Assembly (NCBI GenBank): GCA_963818885.1
Contig: CAWFTP010000003.1
Coordinates: forward strand, 682,001 to 746,000
DNA: 64,000 nucleotides
Source of the DNA: DATFDN01 sp963818885
Lineage (GTDB): Bacteria > Pseudomonadota > Alphaproteobacteria > Acetobacterales > Acetobacteraceae
Direction: 5' to 3'
Part shown: piece by piece, positions 26,089-35,607 of the stretch
Numbering within the stretch: position 1 is the first letter of the stretch
Layout: each line of letters opens with the position of its first letter
Made by a program: the position numbers and the translations under genes
Notes under the pieces: model-generated
Told to the model about the DNA's origin: nothing
Seen by the model: the letters and a program-made list of their open reading frames with translations, nothing else
Databases searched by the model: none

Positions 26089-27883
26089 TCGCGGGGACGA
26101 AGGCGATCACCAGCAGGCAGGCGAGCAACAGGCCGAGATAGGCGAGCATCGGGCGCACCGTCACCTCGACCGGCACCTCCCCGATCAGGCACGCGCCATA
26201 AAGCCCGAGCCCGAGGGGCGGAGCGAACAGCCCGATCCCCATCGCGATCACCAGCACCACGCCATAGTGCAGCGGCGCGATGCCGAGCTGGGTCGCGACC
26301 GGGACAAGCAACGGCGCGAAAATGATCAGCGCCGCCGCACCCTCCAGCACCGAGCCCATCACGATCAGGATCACGATCGACAGCAGCAGAAATAGCCACG
26401 GCCCGCTGCTGTGCGAGACGGAGACCATGAAGGCGCCCAGCGCATGCGGGATCTGCTGCAAGGTGAGCATGAACGCGACCGCTTGCGCGGCGGCGACGAT
26501 GAACAGCACGAGGCCCGAGCGCGTCGCCGCGTGCACGAAGGTGTGCGCCGCCGAGCGCAAGCCTAGCTCGCGGAACGCGATGCCGCCGACGAACAGCGCG
26601 TAGAGCGCGCCGAACGCGGAGATCTCCGTCGCGGTCGCGAAGCCGGAGCGAAAGCCGCCGAACACCAGAACCAGCAGCCCGATCGTGATGATCGCGCCGG
26701 TCCACAACTTGCCCGCCGGCAGCCGCGGCACCGCCTCCCGCGCTGCCGCCGAGCCGCGTCCGCCGAAGGCGATGGCGACGCCGACCAGCGCGAGCGCCAT
26801 CAGCCCGGCCGGGAGCAGCCCGGCGGCGAAGAGGCCGCCGATCGAGATATTGGCGACGAAGCCCAGAATGATCAGGTTGATGCAGGGCGGGATGGTCTCC
26901 GCCATCACCGCCGAAGCCGCGAGGAGCGCCACCGCCTCGCCAGGGTTCTGGCGTGAGCGTCGCGCCGCCGGGATCAGCACCGAGCCGACCGCAGCGACAT
27001 CGGCCATCTTCGAGCCGGAGATGCCCGAGAAGACGACCATGCTGAGCACCATGACAACGTTCAGCCCACCGCGCAGTCGCCCGACGAGGCGCTCCAGCAG
27101 GCCGATCAGGCGGACCGACATCCCGTTCGCTTCCATAAGATAGCCGACCAAGATGAAGAACGGGATCGCCAGCAGGACGAAGTTGTCGATTCCCCGCGCC
27201 ATCTGCTGGGCGAAGATCACGCCTGGCAGGCTGCGGCCTACCCAGATATAGACCAGCGCCGACAGCGCCAGCACGAAGCCGATCGACATGCCGGAAACCA
27301 GGCACACGACGAAGGCGGCGAGCATCAGCCATCCGGCACTCGGCACGGAACCCGGCCGGAACCCGCTCCACAGCAACCAGCCACAAGCGATGAAAGCGAG
27401 GATCAACACGCCGATGCCCACATCGGTGCCGCGGAGGTGGCGGAGCCGATCCAGGCTGAACAGCGCCATGCAGGCGCCCGCCACGCCCATCGGATAGAAG
27501 CCCAACTCCAGCGGTAGGCCCGAGCCGGTCGTCTGCCCCGTCGTCTCCCAGCCGAGTTGCAGCGCGTTCACGGCGACCGCGATCGCGGTGATCGCGACCA
27601 CCATCGCGCCCGCCGCGTCGACCACACGCCTGACCCGCGCCGGAAGGCGCTCGGCGAAGAAGACGATGCCGATCGTCTCCCCGCGTGCGAGCGCACCGGC
27701 GGCGCCGAAAAAGCTCAGCGCCACCATCAGCTCACGGGCAACATCGTCGGCCCAGTCGAGCGGCGCGTTCAGGAAGTACCGGAAGACGACCGAGGTCGCC
27801 ACGACGACGAGATCGGCGGCCAATAACCCCGCCGCCAGCCCATCGACCGCGGCCAGCAGCCAACGAAACAGGCGGTCGATCAG
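26054..27883 (-). CDS. TRAP transporter fused small and large permease (DctQ-DctM)
   Basis: One membrane protein of about 609 residues holds both TRAP permease parts. The N-terminal DctQ-like unit (about 170 residues, four helices) has FRYFLNAPLDWADDVARELM. The DctM-like part has FFILVGYLMEANGMSVRLIG, VVMVLSMVVFSGISGSKMAD and PPCINLIILGFVANISIGGL. It imports an organic acid using the sodium gradient together with the DctP receptor encoded just upstream. No ATG lies near the true N-terminus. The best join is a CTG at 27883 overlapping the dctP stop, so the start is uncertain. Confidence 0.86.
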   Translation of the reverse strand: MIDRLFRWLLAAVDGLAAGLLAADLVVVATSVVFRYFLNAPLDWADDVARELMVALSFFGAAGALARGETIGIVFFAERLPARVRRVVDAAGAMVVAITAIAVAVNALQLGWETTGQTTGSGLPLELGFYPMGVAGACMALFSLDRLRHLRGTDVGIGVLILAFIACGWLLWSGFRPGSVPSAGWLMLAAFVVCLVSGMSIGFVLALSALVYIWVGRSLPGVIFAQQMARGIDNFVLLAIPFFILVGYLMEANGMSVRLIGLLERLVGRLRGGLNVVMVLSMVVFSGISGSKMADVAAVGSVLIPAARRSRQNPGEAVALLAASAVMAETIPPCINLIILGFVANISIGGLFAAGLLPAGLMALALVGVAIAFGGRGSAAAREAVPRLPAGKLWTGAIITIGLLVLVFGGFRSGFATATEISAFGALYALFVGGIAFRELGLRSAAHTFVHAATRSGLVLFIVAAAQAVAFMLTLQQIPHALGAFMVSVSHSSGPWLFLLLSIVILIVMGSVLEGAAALIIFAPLLVPVATQLGIAPLHYGVVLVIAMGIGLFAPPLGLGLYGACLIGEVPVEVTVRPMLAYLGLLLACLLVIAFVPAITMWLPHLAGY

Positions 27884-28911
27884 GCGGTGGTGCTCCGGAT
27901 GATCTCGATGATCGGCTTCGATTGCGGCATCCGCTGCATGAAGGCGTCGGTCTGCGGCAGTACCAGCTTGCGGAACTGCTCGCGATCGCAAGGGATGACC
28001 GTCACGCCGTCGGTCTTCAGCACCTCCAACGCCTCCTTCTCGACCGCGAGGCCCTGCGCGCGGGTATCAACCGCCGCCTTGCCCGCCGCCTCGAGGAAGC
28101 CGTCGCGCACCGTCGGGTCCATCCGCTTGTAGCTCACGTCACTGAAATAGGTGACGAGCGGAGAGAAATTGTGCTCGGTCAATGTGTAGTTCTTCGCCGT
28201 CTCGTAGAACTTGCTTGCCAGGATGGTCGGCGGATCGTGCTCCAGCCCGTCGAGCACGCCGGCCTGCAGCGCCGTGTAGATCTCGCCAAAGGCAAGCGGC
28301 GTCGCCGCGGCCCCCATGAGGCGCAGGCACTCGGTGATGATCGGGTTGGGCAGGGTGCGGATCTTCATGCCCTTCAGATCGGCGGGAACGTGCACCGGAC
28401 GCTTCGAGAGCACGCTGCGGGCGCCGAAATTATATGCCCAGCCGATGATGTGGATATTCGCACCCTTCAGCAGCGCATCCTCGAGCGGCTTGGCCGCGCC
28501 GGCGTCGAGCGCCTTGGTCTGCAGCGGGAAGCTCTGGAACAGGTAGCCCAGGTCGAGCAGTCCCATCAGCGGCACCAGGTTCGCCGAGATCGAGGTGCCC
28601 GACACCATCAGGTCGATCACACCGAGCTTCACCGAATTGATGACGTCGATCTCCTGGCCGAGCTGATTGTCCGGGAAGAACTCTACCTTGACCTTGTCGT
28701 CGAGCCTGTTCGCCGAAAGGTGCTTTACCAAATTGTCGTAGTACACCCGGCCGTTGGCATATTTCGGATCATTCGGCAGCGAACTCGACAGCCGCATCGT
28801 CGTCACTGCCTTGGCGCGCGTGATAATCGTGGGCGCCAACGCGGCCCCCAACGGCAGCGCGGCAGCACCGCGCAATAGCGCCCGTCTTGTCGGATTATTG
28901 TCGGATGGCAT
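27880..28911 (-). CDS. TRAP transporter substrate-binding protein DctP
   Basis: A 343-residue periplasmic receptor for a TRAP carboxylate importer. The signal peptide carries a twin-arginine motif (TRRALLRGAAALPLG). The DctP core shows FFPDNQLGQEIDVINSVKLG, DLKGMKIRTLPNPIITECLR with the conserved Arg that salt-bridges the ligand's carboxylate, and AFGEIYTALQAGVLDGLEHD. It is co-transcribed with the fused permease. The ligand is unknown, and the adjacent mobA offers no clue. Confidence 0.92.
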   Translation of the reverse strand: MPSDNNPTRRALLRGAAALPLGAALAPTIITRAKAVTTMRLSSSLPNDPKYANGRVYYDNLVKHLSANRLDDKVKVEFFPDNQLGQEIDVINSVKLGVIDLMVSGTSISANLVPLMGLLDLGYLFQSFPLQTKALDAGAAKPLEDALLKGANIHIIGWAYNFGARSVLSKRPVHVPADLKGMKIRTLPNPIITECLRLMGAAATPLAFGEIYTALQAGVLDGLEHDPPTILASKFYETAKNYTLTEHNFSPLVTYFSDVSYKRMDPTVRDGFLEAAGKAAVDTRAQGLAVEKEALEVLKTDGVTVIPCDREQFRKLVLPQTDAFMQRMPQSKPIIEIIRSTTA

Positions 28912-28971
28912 GTCTCTCTCCCTCGCGGCCGGAGGCTAGGCAGGGGCGCGGGAACGGTCAACGAGACCGCC

Positions 28972-29865
28972 CTACTCCCCTTCCTCCAAACCGATTGCCC
29001 GCAGGCGTGCGCGTTCCTCGTCCCAGCCCGGGCGTTCCTTGACGTTGAGGAACAGGTGCACCGGGCGCTCGAGCGCCGCGCTCAGCTCCGCGCGCGCGCG
29101 CGCGCCGATCTCGCGGATGCGGGCCCCGCCGGCGCCGATCAGGATCGCCTTGTGGCCGGCGCGTGCGACGTAAATCGTGGCGTCGATGCGCACGCTGCCG
29201 TCCGGACGCTCGCGCCAGTCCTCTGTCTCCACGGTCGCCGCGTAGGGCACCTCCTCATGCGTTTGCAGGAACACCTGCTCGCGCACGATCTCCGCGGCGA
29301 GTAGCCGGTCCGGCAAGTCCGTCAGGTCGTCCGGCGGGAAAAGATACGGCCCCTCCGGCATCGCCGCGGCGAGCGCGTCCTTCAGCCTGTCGAGTCCGTC
29401 GCCGGTCGAAGCGCTGACCATGAAGGTCTCCTCGAACGGCGCGAGCGTTGTAAGTGTCGCGGTCAGTGGCAGCAGGCGCGGCGGCGCGATCAGGTCCGTC
29501 TTGTTGAGCACCAGCCAGCAGCGCCGCCGGCTTCGGCCCAAGGTCTCCGCGATGGCGCGCACCGCCTCCGTGGCGCCCGTTTTCGCATCCACCAGCAGCA
29601 AGGCGACGTCGGCATCGCGGGCACCGCTCCAGGCCGCCGCGACCATCGCACGATCAAGCCGCCGGCGCGGGCGGAAGATGCCCGGCGTGTCGACCAGCAG
29701 CACCTGCGTCTCGGCATGCATCATAATGCCGAGGACGCGAAACCGCGTGGTCTGCGCCTTCGGCGTGACGATCGACAGCTTCGCCCCGGTCAGCCGGTTC
29801 AGTAGCGTCGACTTGCCGGCGTTCGGCGCCCCCAGGATCGCGGCGAAGCCGCAACGCGTCGTCAT
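28972..29865 (-). CDS. era: GTPase Era
   Basis: Essential GTPase for 16S rRNA processing and 30S assembly. The 297-residue protein shows G1 GAPNAGKST, G3 DTPG, G4 NKTD, then a KH domain containing GHKAILIGAGGARIREIGAR and VHLFLNVKERPGWDEE. The ATG at 29865 overlaps the rnc stop (ATGA), so the genes are coupled, the common rnc-era arrangement. Confidence 0.97.
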   Translation of the reverse strand: MTTRCGFAAILGAPNAGKSTLLNRLTGAKLSIVTPKAQTTRFRVLGIMMHAETQVLLVDTPGIFRPRRRLDRAMVAAAWSGARDADVALLLVDAKTGATEAVRAIAETLGRSRRRCWLVLNKTDLIAPPRLLPLTATLTTLAPFEETFMVSASTGDGLDRLKDALAAAMPEGPYLFPPDDLTDLPDRLLAAEIVREQVFLQTHEEVPYAATVETEDWRERPDGSVRIDATIYVARAGHKAILIGAGGARIREIGARARAELSAALERPVHLFLNVKERPGWDEERARLRAIGLEEGE

Positions 29866-30545
29866 GGGATCGCGAGAGTGCGCAGCAGATCCTCCGCCGC
29901 CGCCTGCTCGGCGGCGCGCTTGCTGCCCGCGGTACCGGTGCCATTCTGCCCTCCCGCCGCGACGCTGATCGTGAAGACAGGCGCGTGCGGCGGCCCGCTG
30001 CGGGCGTTCACCGCGTAGGCAGGCAGCGCAAGGCCGCGCCCGAGCACCCATTCCTGCAGTCGGGTCTTGGGGTCCTTCGGTGGGGCAAGCTGCGTCTCGA
30101 TCACCTCTCGCCAGGCGCGGCGCACGAAGTCGCGCGCCGGAGCGAGGCCGCCGTCGAGGAAGATGGCACCCAGCCCCGCCTCCAGCGCGTCGGCGAGCAC
30201 TGTTGCCCGTTTCTTCACCCCAGCGCTGGCTTCCCCGGCCGAGACCACGAGCGCGACCTCCAGCCCGATCGTTTCGGCGACTCCGGCGAGGACGGGTTGC
30301 GAGACGAGGTGCGCGAGGCGCCGGCCCAATTCGCCCTCCTGCTCCGCCGGGTAGCGCTCAACCAGCCATTCGGCCATCAGGAGGCCAAGGACACGGTCAC
30401 CGATGAACTCAAGCCGTTCGTTGGACGCGCCGGCGCGCGGGCCGCGCCGCTGCACCGCCGCGACCGAGCGATGCGTCATCGCCTCGCGCAGCAGCTCCGG
30501 ACGCGCGAAACGGTGCCCGAAAATCGCTTCGGCCTGCGCCGTCAC
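29862..30545 (-). CDS. rnc: Ribonuclease III
   Basis: Double-strand RNA endonuclease that matures rRNA. The 227-residue protein carries the signature NERLEFIGDRVLGLLMAEWL near residues 40-59, the second acidic catalytic cluster in LADALEAGLGAIFLDGG, and a C-terminal dsRNA-binding domain starting at KTRLQEWVLGRGLALPAYAV. I choose the GTG at 30545, placed 7 bases after the lepB stop; the in-frame ATG at 30632 lies well inside lepB. Confidence 0.95.
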   Translation of the reverse strand: MTAQAEAIFGHRFARPELLREAMTHRSVAAVQRRGPRAGASNERLEFIGDRVLGLLMAEWLVERYPAEQEGELGRRLAHLVSQPVLAGVAETIGLEVALVVSAGEASAGVKKRATVLADALEAGLGAIFLDGGLAPARDFVRRAWREVIETQLAPPKDPKTRLQEWVLGRGLALPAYAVNARSGPPHAPVFTISVAAGGQNGTGTAGSKRAAEQAAAEDLLRTLAIP

Positions 30546-30552
30546 CCGCCGC

Positions 30553-31299
30553 TCAGCTGATGATGTGACCGATGCGGCCCCAGCGGATTTCAAGCGGCCA
30601 CATCCAGAACTGCCACCAGGGAGCGCGGCCATCGATCGAGAAGAACAGGAACTCCGCCTTGCCGACCAGGTTCTCCATCGGCACGAAGCCCCAGAAGCGG
30701 CTGTCGGCGCTGTTGTCGCGGTTGTCGCCCATTACGAAGAGCGCGCCTTGCGGCACCGTCACGGCTTGCGTGTTATTCGCCTCCCCGGCATCGGTGGTCT
30801 TCAGGACGTCGTGGACCACGCCGCCGGGCAGCGTTTCCTGATAGCGGCGCAGCGCCATTTGCACGCCCTCGTCGTCGATCTCGAAATCGCCCTCCGGCTG
30901 TCGCGGCACCTGAACGCCATTGATGAAGAGCTGGCCCTCCTTGACCTGGATCGTATCGCCCGGCAGGCCGATCACCCGCTTGATGTAATCGACCGACGTG
31001 TCGCGCGGGTATTTGAAGACGACGACATCGCCGCGCTTCGGGATCGAGCCGAAGATCCGTCCGGAGAACAGGTCGGGCGAGAAGGGCAGCGAGAAATGCG
31101 AATAGCCGTAGCTGTATTTCTCGACGAACAGATAGTCGCCCACGAGCAGCGTCGGGATCATGCTGCCCGAGGGAATGTTGAACGGCTCGAACAGGAAGGT
31201 ACGGATAATGACGGCGATCAGCGCGGCATAAACGATCGTCTTGACGTTATCGAGCAGGCCGCTCGATTTGCGCTTTGCCTTCGTGGTCGTGGCCACCAT
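30553..31299 (-). CDS. lepB: Signal peptidase I
   Basis: Removes signal peptides at the periplasmic face of the inner membrane. The 248-residue protein has a basic N-terminus, one membrane helix (TIVYAALIAVIIRTFLFEPF), the catalytic Ser box IPSGSMIPTLLVGDYLFVEK, the catalytic Lys box DYIKRVIGLPGDTIQVKEG and the C-terminal box VMGDNRDNSADSRFWGFVP. It starts at the ATG at 31299 (an in-frame ATG lies at 31356). It sits in the rsh-acpS-lepB-rnc-era run. Confidence 0.96.
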   Translation of the reverse strand: MVATTTKAKRKSSGLLDNVKTIVYAALIAVIIRTFLFEPFNIPSGSMIPTLLVGDYLFVEKYSYGYSHFSLPFSPDLFSGRIFGSIPKRGDVVVFKYPRDTSVDYIKRVIGLPGDTIQVKEGQLFINGVQVPRQPEGDFEIDDEGVQMALRRYQETLPGGVVHDVLKTTDAGEANNTQAVTVPQGALFVMGDNRDNSADSRFWGFVPMENLVGKAEFLFFSIDGRAPWWQFWMWPLEIRWGRIGHIIS

Positions 31300-31352
31300 G
31301 CTGGAACGGGTCCGTGAATGCGGCGGGATCAAGCCCAGGACACCCCGCAGTG

Positions 31353-31778
31353 TCAAGAAAAGCGGCCCGCCACTTCCACCGGGACCGCGGAGATGATGAC
31401 CTGGGCGAAGGCGTAGGGGTATTCGTCCGTCATCGTCAATGCGACCATCGCCGTCATCCCTGCCGGCGTGATCGCGGCGAGGCGCGCCGCCGCCCCGCCG
31501 GTAAGACGCAGGGTCGGCTGGCCCGACGGCAGGTTGACGACGCCGAGATCGGAGAAGAACACGCCGCGGGAAAAGCCGGTGCCGAGCGCCTTGGCGGCCG
31601 CCTCCTTGGCGGCGAAGCGCTTGGCGAGGGTTCCGGCGCGAATGCGCTCGACCCGTCGCGCCGCCTTGGCCCGCTCGATCGGAGTGAAGACGCGCTCAAG
31701 AAAGCGCCCCCCGTGACGGGCGATCACCGCCTCGATGCGGCGGATGTCGCAGATGTCGCTGCCGAGCCCGAGAATCAT
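31353..31778 (-). CDS. acpS: Holo-[acyl-carrier-protein] synthase AcpS
   Basis: Transfers phosphopantetheine from CoA to acyl carrier protein. The 141-residue protein starts MILGLGSDICDIRRIEAVIA, with the catalytic Asp in GSDICDI, and carries the second signature LAKRFAAKEAAAKALGTGF. It is four bases downstream of rsh. pdxJ, the common neighbour of acpS, is not present here. Confidence 0.95.
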   Translation of the reverse strand: MILGLGSDICDIRRIEAVIARHGGRFLERVFTPIERAKAARRVERIRAGTLAKRFAAKEAAAKALGTGFSRGVFFSDLGVVNLPSGQPTLRLTGGAAARLAAITPAGMTAMVALTMTDEYPYAFAQVIISAVPVEVAGRFS

Positions 31779-31783
31779 GCGAA

Positions 31784-34051
31784 TCAGTTCTTCGCCCGCT
31801 CGACGCTCTTGATCGTCGACACGCCACGAAGCCCCGCGATGACTTTCGACAAATGGAGCAGGTCTCGTACCTCGACGTCGGCCAGGATCTCGATGAAATC
31901 GTGCTGGCGGTTGACGATCTTGAGGTTGGCGACCGCGCTGTCGTGCTTGGCGACGGCATTGGCGAGATCGGCGAGCGCCGCCGGCTCGTTCGCCGCGATC
32001 ACGCTCACCCGCGCGGTATGGCCGTCCCTCTCGGAGGCACCGAGATTCCAGCCGACATCAATGAACCGCTCGGGGGTCGCCGCGAAGCTGTCCAGAGTCT
32101 GGCAGTCGCGCCTGTGGATCGTGACGCCCTTGCCCGTGGTGACGATACCGACGATGTCGTCGCCCGGCACCGGATGGCAGCATCCGGCGAAGCCGTAGGC
32201 CATGTTGGGCACCAGGCCGGTGATCGGCATCTCGGCGTCGAGCCGGGTGCTGCCACGGCCGGCGGGTCGCGACGGCAGGGTCGGCACAAGCCGGGGCGCG
32301 CGCGGCGCCTGGCGCAGCTCGGGATAGGCGGCGTGGACCACGTCCCTGGGGCCGAGCGTGCCGTTGCCGACGGCGACGTAGAGCTCCTCCATGGTGGCGA
32401 GCTTGAGGGTCTTGAACGCCGGCTCCACCGCCTTTTCGGAGCCGTCGACGCCTGCCTGGCGGAACGCCTTGGCCAGCTCGGCGCGGCCGTGATCGAGATG
32501 CTCCTGGCGCAGCCGCTGGTGCACGAAGCGGCGGATACGCGCGCGCGCCTTGCCGGTGACGACGAAGCGCTCCCATTGCGGCGACGGCGTGCCCCCGCGG
32601 GCGGTCATGATCTCGACCTGATCGCCGTTCTGCAGCTGATAGCGCAGCGGCATCAGCCGACCGTTCACCTTCGCGCCCACGCAGGCATCGCCGACCTGGC
32701 TGTGCACCGCATAGGCGAAGTCGACGGGCGTCGCGCCGCGGGGAAGCTGGATCAACTGGCCCTTCGGCGTAAAGCAGAAGACCTGATCGCCGTAGAGCTC
32801 GAGCTTGGTGTTCTCCAGGAAGTCGTCGGGAGCAGCGGAGTTCTCCAGGATCTCCAGCAAATCCTGCACCCAGCGGAAGCGGTGCAGGTCGCTCGCCGAG
32901 GCGTCGCGCTGCTTGTAGAGCCAATGCGCGGCAACGCCGGCCTCGGCGATCTCATGCATCTCTTCGGTGCGGATCTGCACCTCGATCTTCTGGTTGCGCG
33001 GCTCGCGCAAGGTGACGCCGGTATGCAGGCTGCGATAGCGGTTCGATTTCGGCGTCGAGATGTAGTCCTTGAACCGCCCGGCGATCACCGGATAGGCGGA
33101 GTGGACCGCGCCCAATGCGGTGTAGCACTCCTCCTTGCTTGGCACGACGATGCGGAACGCCATGATGTCGGAGAGCTGCTCGAAGGCGACGTTGCGCTGC
33201 TGCATCTTCTCCCAGATCGCGTACACCGATTTCTCGCGCCCGGTGACGCTCAGCACGTGGACACCCGCATCCTCGCAGACCCGGCGAAGCTCGGCCCGGA
33301 CCTCCTCGATCACGTCGGCTCCCTGCCCGCGCAGGAAGTTCAACCGCGCCTTGATGGTCTCGAACGCCTCCGGCTCGAGCTGGCCGAAGGCGAGGGTCTG
33401 CAGCTCGGTCTTCACCGCATCCATGCCGATCCGCTCGGCGAGCGGCGCATAGATCTCCATCGTCTCGCGGGCGATCCGCTTGCGCCGCTCGGGATCGGCG
33501 ATGAAGTGGATCGTGCGCATGTTGTGCAGACGGTCGGCGAGCTTCACCAGAAGCACGCGGATGTCGCGGCTCATGGCGAGCACGAGCTTGCGGAAGTTCT
33601 CCGCCTGCTTGGTGCGATCCGATTGCAGCTCCAGCCGCGTCAGCTTGGTGACGCCGTCGACCAGCCCCGCCACCTCCTTGCCGAAGCGACGCTCCACGTC
33701 AGGCAGGCTGACCTGGGTATCCTCGATGACGTCGTGCAGCAGGCCAGTGACGATGCTCGCGGTGTCAAGGCGATAGCCGGCCAGGATATCGGCGACCGCG
33801 ACCGGATGGCTGATATAGGGATCGCCGTTGTCGCGCTTCTGCGCGCCGTGCGCCTTCATCGCGAGCACGTAGGCGGCGTCGATCAGCGCGACGTCGGCGC
33901 GCGGATCGTAGGCGGCAACCTTCTCGGTCAGCTCGAATTGACGGATGACGGGGCGCCGCTCGGGCGCTTCGGCGACGGCAGCGGTATGGGCGCGGTCGAA
34001 CGGGGCGTGGAGAGGCGCCGGAGCCGTGTGGCGTGCCGTGCCTTCCGCCAT
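31784..34051 (-). CDS. Bifunctional (p)ppGpp synthetase/hydrolase (RelA/SpoT homologue)
   Basis: Makes and degrades the stringent-response alarmone. The 755-residue protein has an HD hydrolase domain with intact SIVTGLLHDVIEDTQVSLPD (HD-x-x-ED), a synthetase domain with FEQLSDIMAFRIVVPSKEEC, a TGS domain (DQVFCFTPKGQLIQLPRGAT) and a C-terminal ACT-like domain (TARVSVIAANEPAALADLAN). An intact HD site means it should be bifunctional, the usual single alphaproteobacterial Rsh. It lies seven bases after rpoZ. Confidence 0.96.
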   Translation of the reverse strand: MAEGTARHTAPAPLHAPFDRAHTAAVAEAPERRPVIRQFELTEKVAAYDPRADVALIDAAYVLAMKAHGAQKRDNGDPYISHPVAVADILAGYRLDTASIVTGLLHDVIEDTQVSLPDVERRFGKEVAGLVDGVTKLTRLELQSDRTKQAENFRKLVLAMSRDIRVLLVKLADRLHNMRTIHFIADPERRKRIARETMEIYAPLAERIGMDAVKTELQTLAFGQLEPEAFETIKARLNFLRGQGADVIEEVRAELRRVCEDAGVHVLSVTGREKSVYAIWEKMQQRNVAFEQLSDIMAFRIVVPSKEECYTALGAVHSAYPVIAGRFKDYISTPKSNRYRSLHTGVTLREPRNQKIEVQIRTEEMHEIAEAGVAAHWLYKQRDASASDLHRFRWVQDLLEILENSAAPDDFLENTKLELYGDQVFCFTPKGQLIQLPRGATPVDFAYAVHSQVGDACVGAKVNGRLMPLRYQLQNGDQVEIMTARGGTPSPQWERFVVTGKARARIRRFVHQRLRQEHLDHGRAELAKAFRQAGVDGSEKAVEPAFKTLKLATMEELYVAVGNGTLGPRDVVHAAYPELRQAPRAPRLVPTLPSRPAGRGSTRLDAEMPITGLVPNMAYGFAGCCHPVPGDDIVGIVTTGKGVTIHRRDCQTLDSFAATPERFIDVGWNLGASERDGHTARVSVIAANEPAALADLANAVAKHDSAVANLKIVNRQHDFIEILADVEVRDLLHLSKVIAGLRGVSTIKSVERAKN

Positions 34052-34058
34052 ACCCGTC

Positions 34059-34466
34059 CTAGCGGCGCCGCCCCGCGAGCTCGGCCTCGATCGCCGCCTC
34101 TATGTCCTCGACGGGAAGATCTTCGGCCGCCTCGGCGGGCAGGTTCGCCGCCTCCTCCTCGGCCGTGACATCCTGCAGGCCAAAGATGTTCTGGTCGGTC
34201 GGGATGAGGTCGAGCACCTCCTCGTCGGCGGGCTCCGGCTCGGCGGTACGCGACAGCGATTTCACTAGATCCTGCTCGAGCCTCACCAGCTCGATTGTCT
34301 CGTCGGCGATCTCGCGCAGGGCGACGACCGGGTTCTTGTCATTGTCGCGGTCGATCGTCAGCTCCTCCCCGCGGCTCAGGTTGCGGGCACGCTGGGCGGC
34401 CAGCAGGACCAGCTCGAAGCGGTTCGGGATCTTTTCAACGCAATCTTCAACGGTCACGCGCGCCAT
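34059..34466 (-). CDS. rpoZ: DNA-directed RNA polymerase omega subunit
   Basis: Assembly factor for RNA polymerase, which also forms part of a ppGpp site. The first 60 residues (MARVTVEDCVEKIPNRFELV, then AAQRARNLSRGEELTI and NPVVALREIADETI) are textbook omega. The 135-residue length includes an acidic C-terminal extension as in other alphaproteobacteria. It is the first gene of the run rpoZ-rsh-acpS-lepB-rnc-era. Its promoter must lie in the 135-base divergent gap 34467-34601. Confidence 0.95.
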   Translation of the reverse strand: MARVTVEDCVEKIPNRFELVLLAAQRARNLSRGEELTIDRDNDKNPVVALREIADETIELVRLEQDLVKSLSRTAEPEPADEEVLDLIPTDQNIFGLQDVTAEEEAANLPAEAAEDLPVEDIEAAIEAELAGRRR

Positions 34467-34601
34467 GCGGCTGCTACTCCGGTCGATGCTCGGGCGAACC
34501 CCACATCTAGGCGGGAGCGGCCCCCGATGCAAGCAAACACGGGGTTTCCGCGCCTTGCCGCGTAAGAGAGTATGGGCCGCTACCCCTTTGGAGACCGCGC
34601 G

Positions 34602-35111
34602 ATGAGCCTCACCAAATCCGCCCTTACCCTGATGGCCTTGGCCGGCCTGCTCGCCACTCCCGCGCTCGCCGACGACTGCGGGCCGGTCTTCGACGCGATG
34701 GCAAAGGCGGCGAAGACGCCACATGCGGCGACCGTCACCCGGATGGAGGACGGCAAGCCGGTCACCAGCCGGATGATCCAGACCAGGGACCGCAAATATA
34801 TCGAGATTCACGGGCAGTGGCGCTGGATGGAGATGCCGGCCGACATCGATCAGGAGATCGAGGCGATGCGCAAGAACACCAAGATGACATGCCAGAAACT
34901 TGGTTCGGAGGAAGTGAACGGCCACGCCACGACCGTCTATAGCGCGCATGTCGAGAATGAAGGTTCGGTCAGCGACAACGAACTCTGGCTGGGATCGGAT
35001 GGATTGCCGGTGAAAGTCAGGAATACGGTCGACGGCAAGTCCTTCTCATCCGTCCTCGACTACAACCACGTCGAGGCGCCCGCTGGCGCCACCCAGCTGC
35101 GCCCGCAATAG
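34602..35111 (+). CDS. Secreted protein of unknown function
   Basis: A 169-residue protein with a clear signal peptide (LTLMALAGLLATPALADDCG). The mature part shows no motif I recognise; it has two Cys (one next to the cleavage site, one in MTCQKLGSEEVNG) that could form a disulfide, and ends in a beta-rich segment (DNELWLGSDGLPVKVRNTVD). It resembles small periplasmic proteins with an LppX/LolA-like half-barrel, but this is only an impression. It is a single gene between rpoZ (divergent) and folK (convergent). Confidence 0.72.
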   Translation: MSLTKSALTLMALAGLLATPALADDCGPVFDAMAKAAKTPHAATVTRMEDGKPVTSRMIQTRDRKYIEIHGQWRWMEMPADIDQEIEAMRKNTKMTCQKLGSEEVNGHATTVYSAHVENEGSVSDNELWLGSDGLPVKVRNTVDGKSFSSVLDYNHVEAPAGATQLRPQ

Positions 35112-35118
35112 GCGGGCC

Positions 35119-35607
35119 TTACAGCGGCCGCGCGGCCTGCGGGCCGAGCCCGGCGAGCAGCACGGCCGCCGCCTGGTGCAGGCGCGGATGCACCCAGTGG
35201 GGCACCACGTCGAGCAACGGGCCGAGCACGAAGGCCCGCTCGTGCATCCTGGGATGCGGCAGGACGGGATCGGGGGCGGGGCGCACCATCCCGCCCATCG
35301 CAAGCAGGTCGAGGTCGAGCGCGCGGGCGGCGTTGACCGTCCCGCGCACCCGTCCCGAGCGACCCTCCAGGTCATGGAGGGCGGCGAGAAGCGCGGCCGG
35401 ATCGGCCTCCCCGTCCAGCAGAGCGACCCCGTTCACATAGTCGGGCTGATCCGAGGCCGGGACCGGCGCCGTCAGCCACCAGCGCGACAGACCGCGCAGG
35501 CGCACGCCGGGAAGTGCGTCGAGCGAAGCGGCGGCGCGCCGGCAGGTCAGCAGGGCGGGGCTGCCGTCAGGCGCCGGCAGATTGGCTCCGATGGCGACGA
35601 GGATCAC
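35119..35607 (-). CDS. folK: 2-amino-4-hydroxy-6-hydroxymethyldihydropteridine pyrophosphokinase FolK
   Basis: Transfers pyrophosphate from ATP to the pterin in folate synthesis. The 162-residue protein begins ILVAIGANLPAPDGSPALLT and carries YVNGVALLDGEADPAALLAA and the HPPK signature TVNAARALDLDLLAMGG, followed by HPRMHERAFVLGPLLDVVP. Length is normal. It stands alone on the minus strand. Confidence 0.93.
   Translation of the reverse strand: MILVAIGANLPAPDGSPALLTCRRAAASLDALPGVRLRGLSRWWLTAPVPASDQPDYVNGVALLDGEADPAALLAALHDLEGRSGRVRGTVNAARALDLDLLAMGGMVRPAPDPVLPHPRMHERAFVLGPLLDVVPHWVHPRLHQAAAVLLAGLGPQAARPL

Noticed and set aside
31853..34168. A 771-codon open frame on the plus strand opposite rsh
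   Set aside because: It covers the Rsh gene exactly in antisense, has no recognisable domain, and its composition is typical of GC-rich shadow frames.
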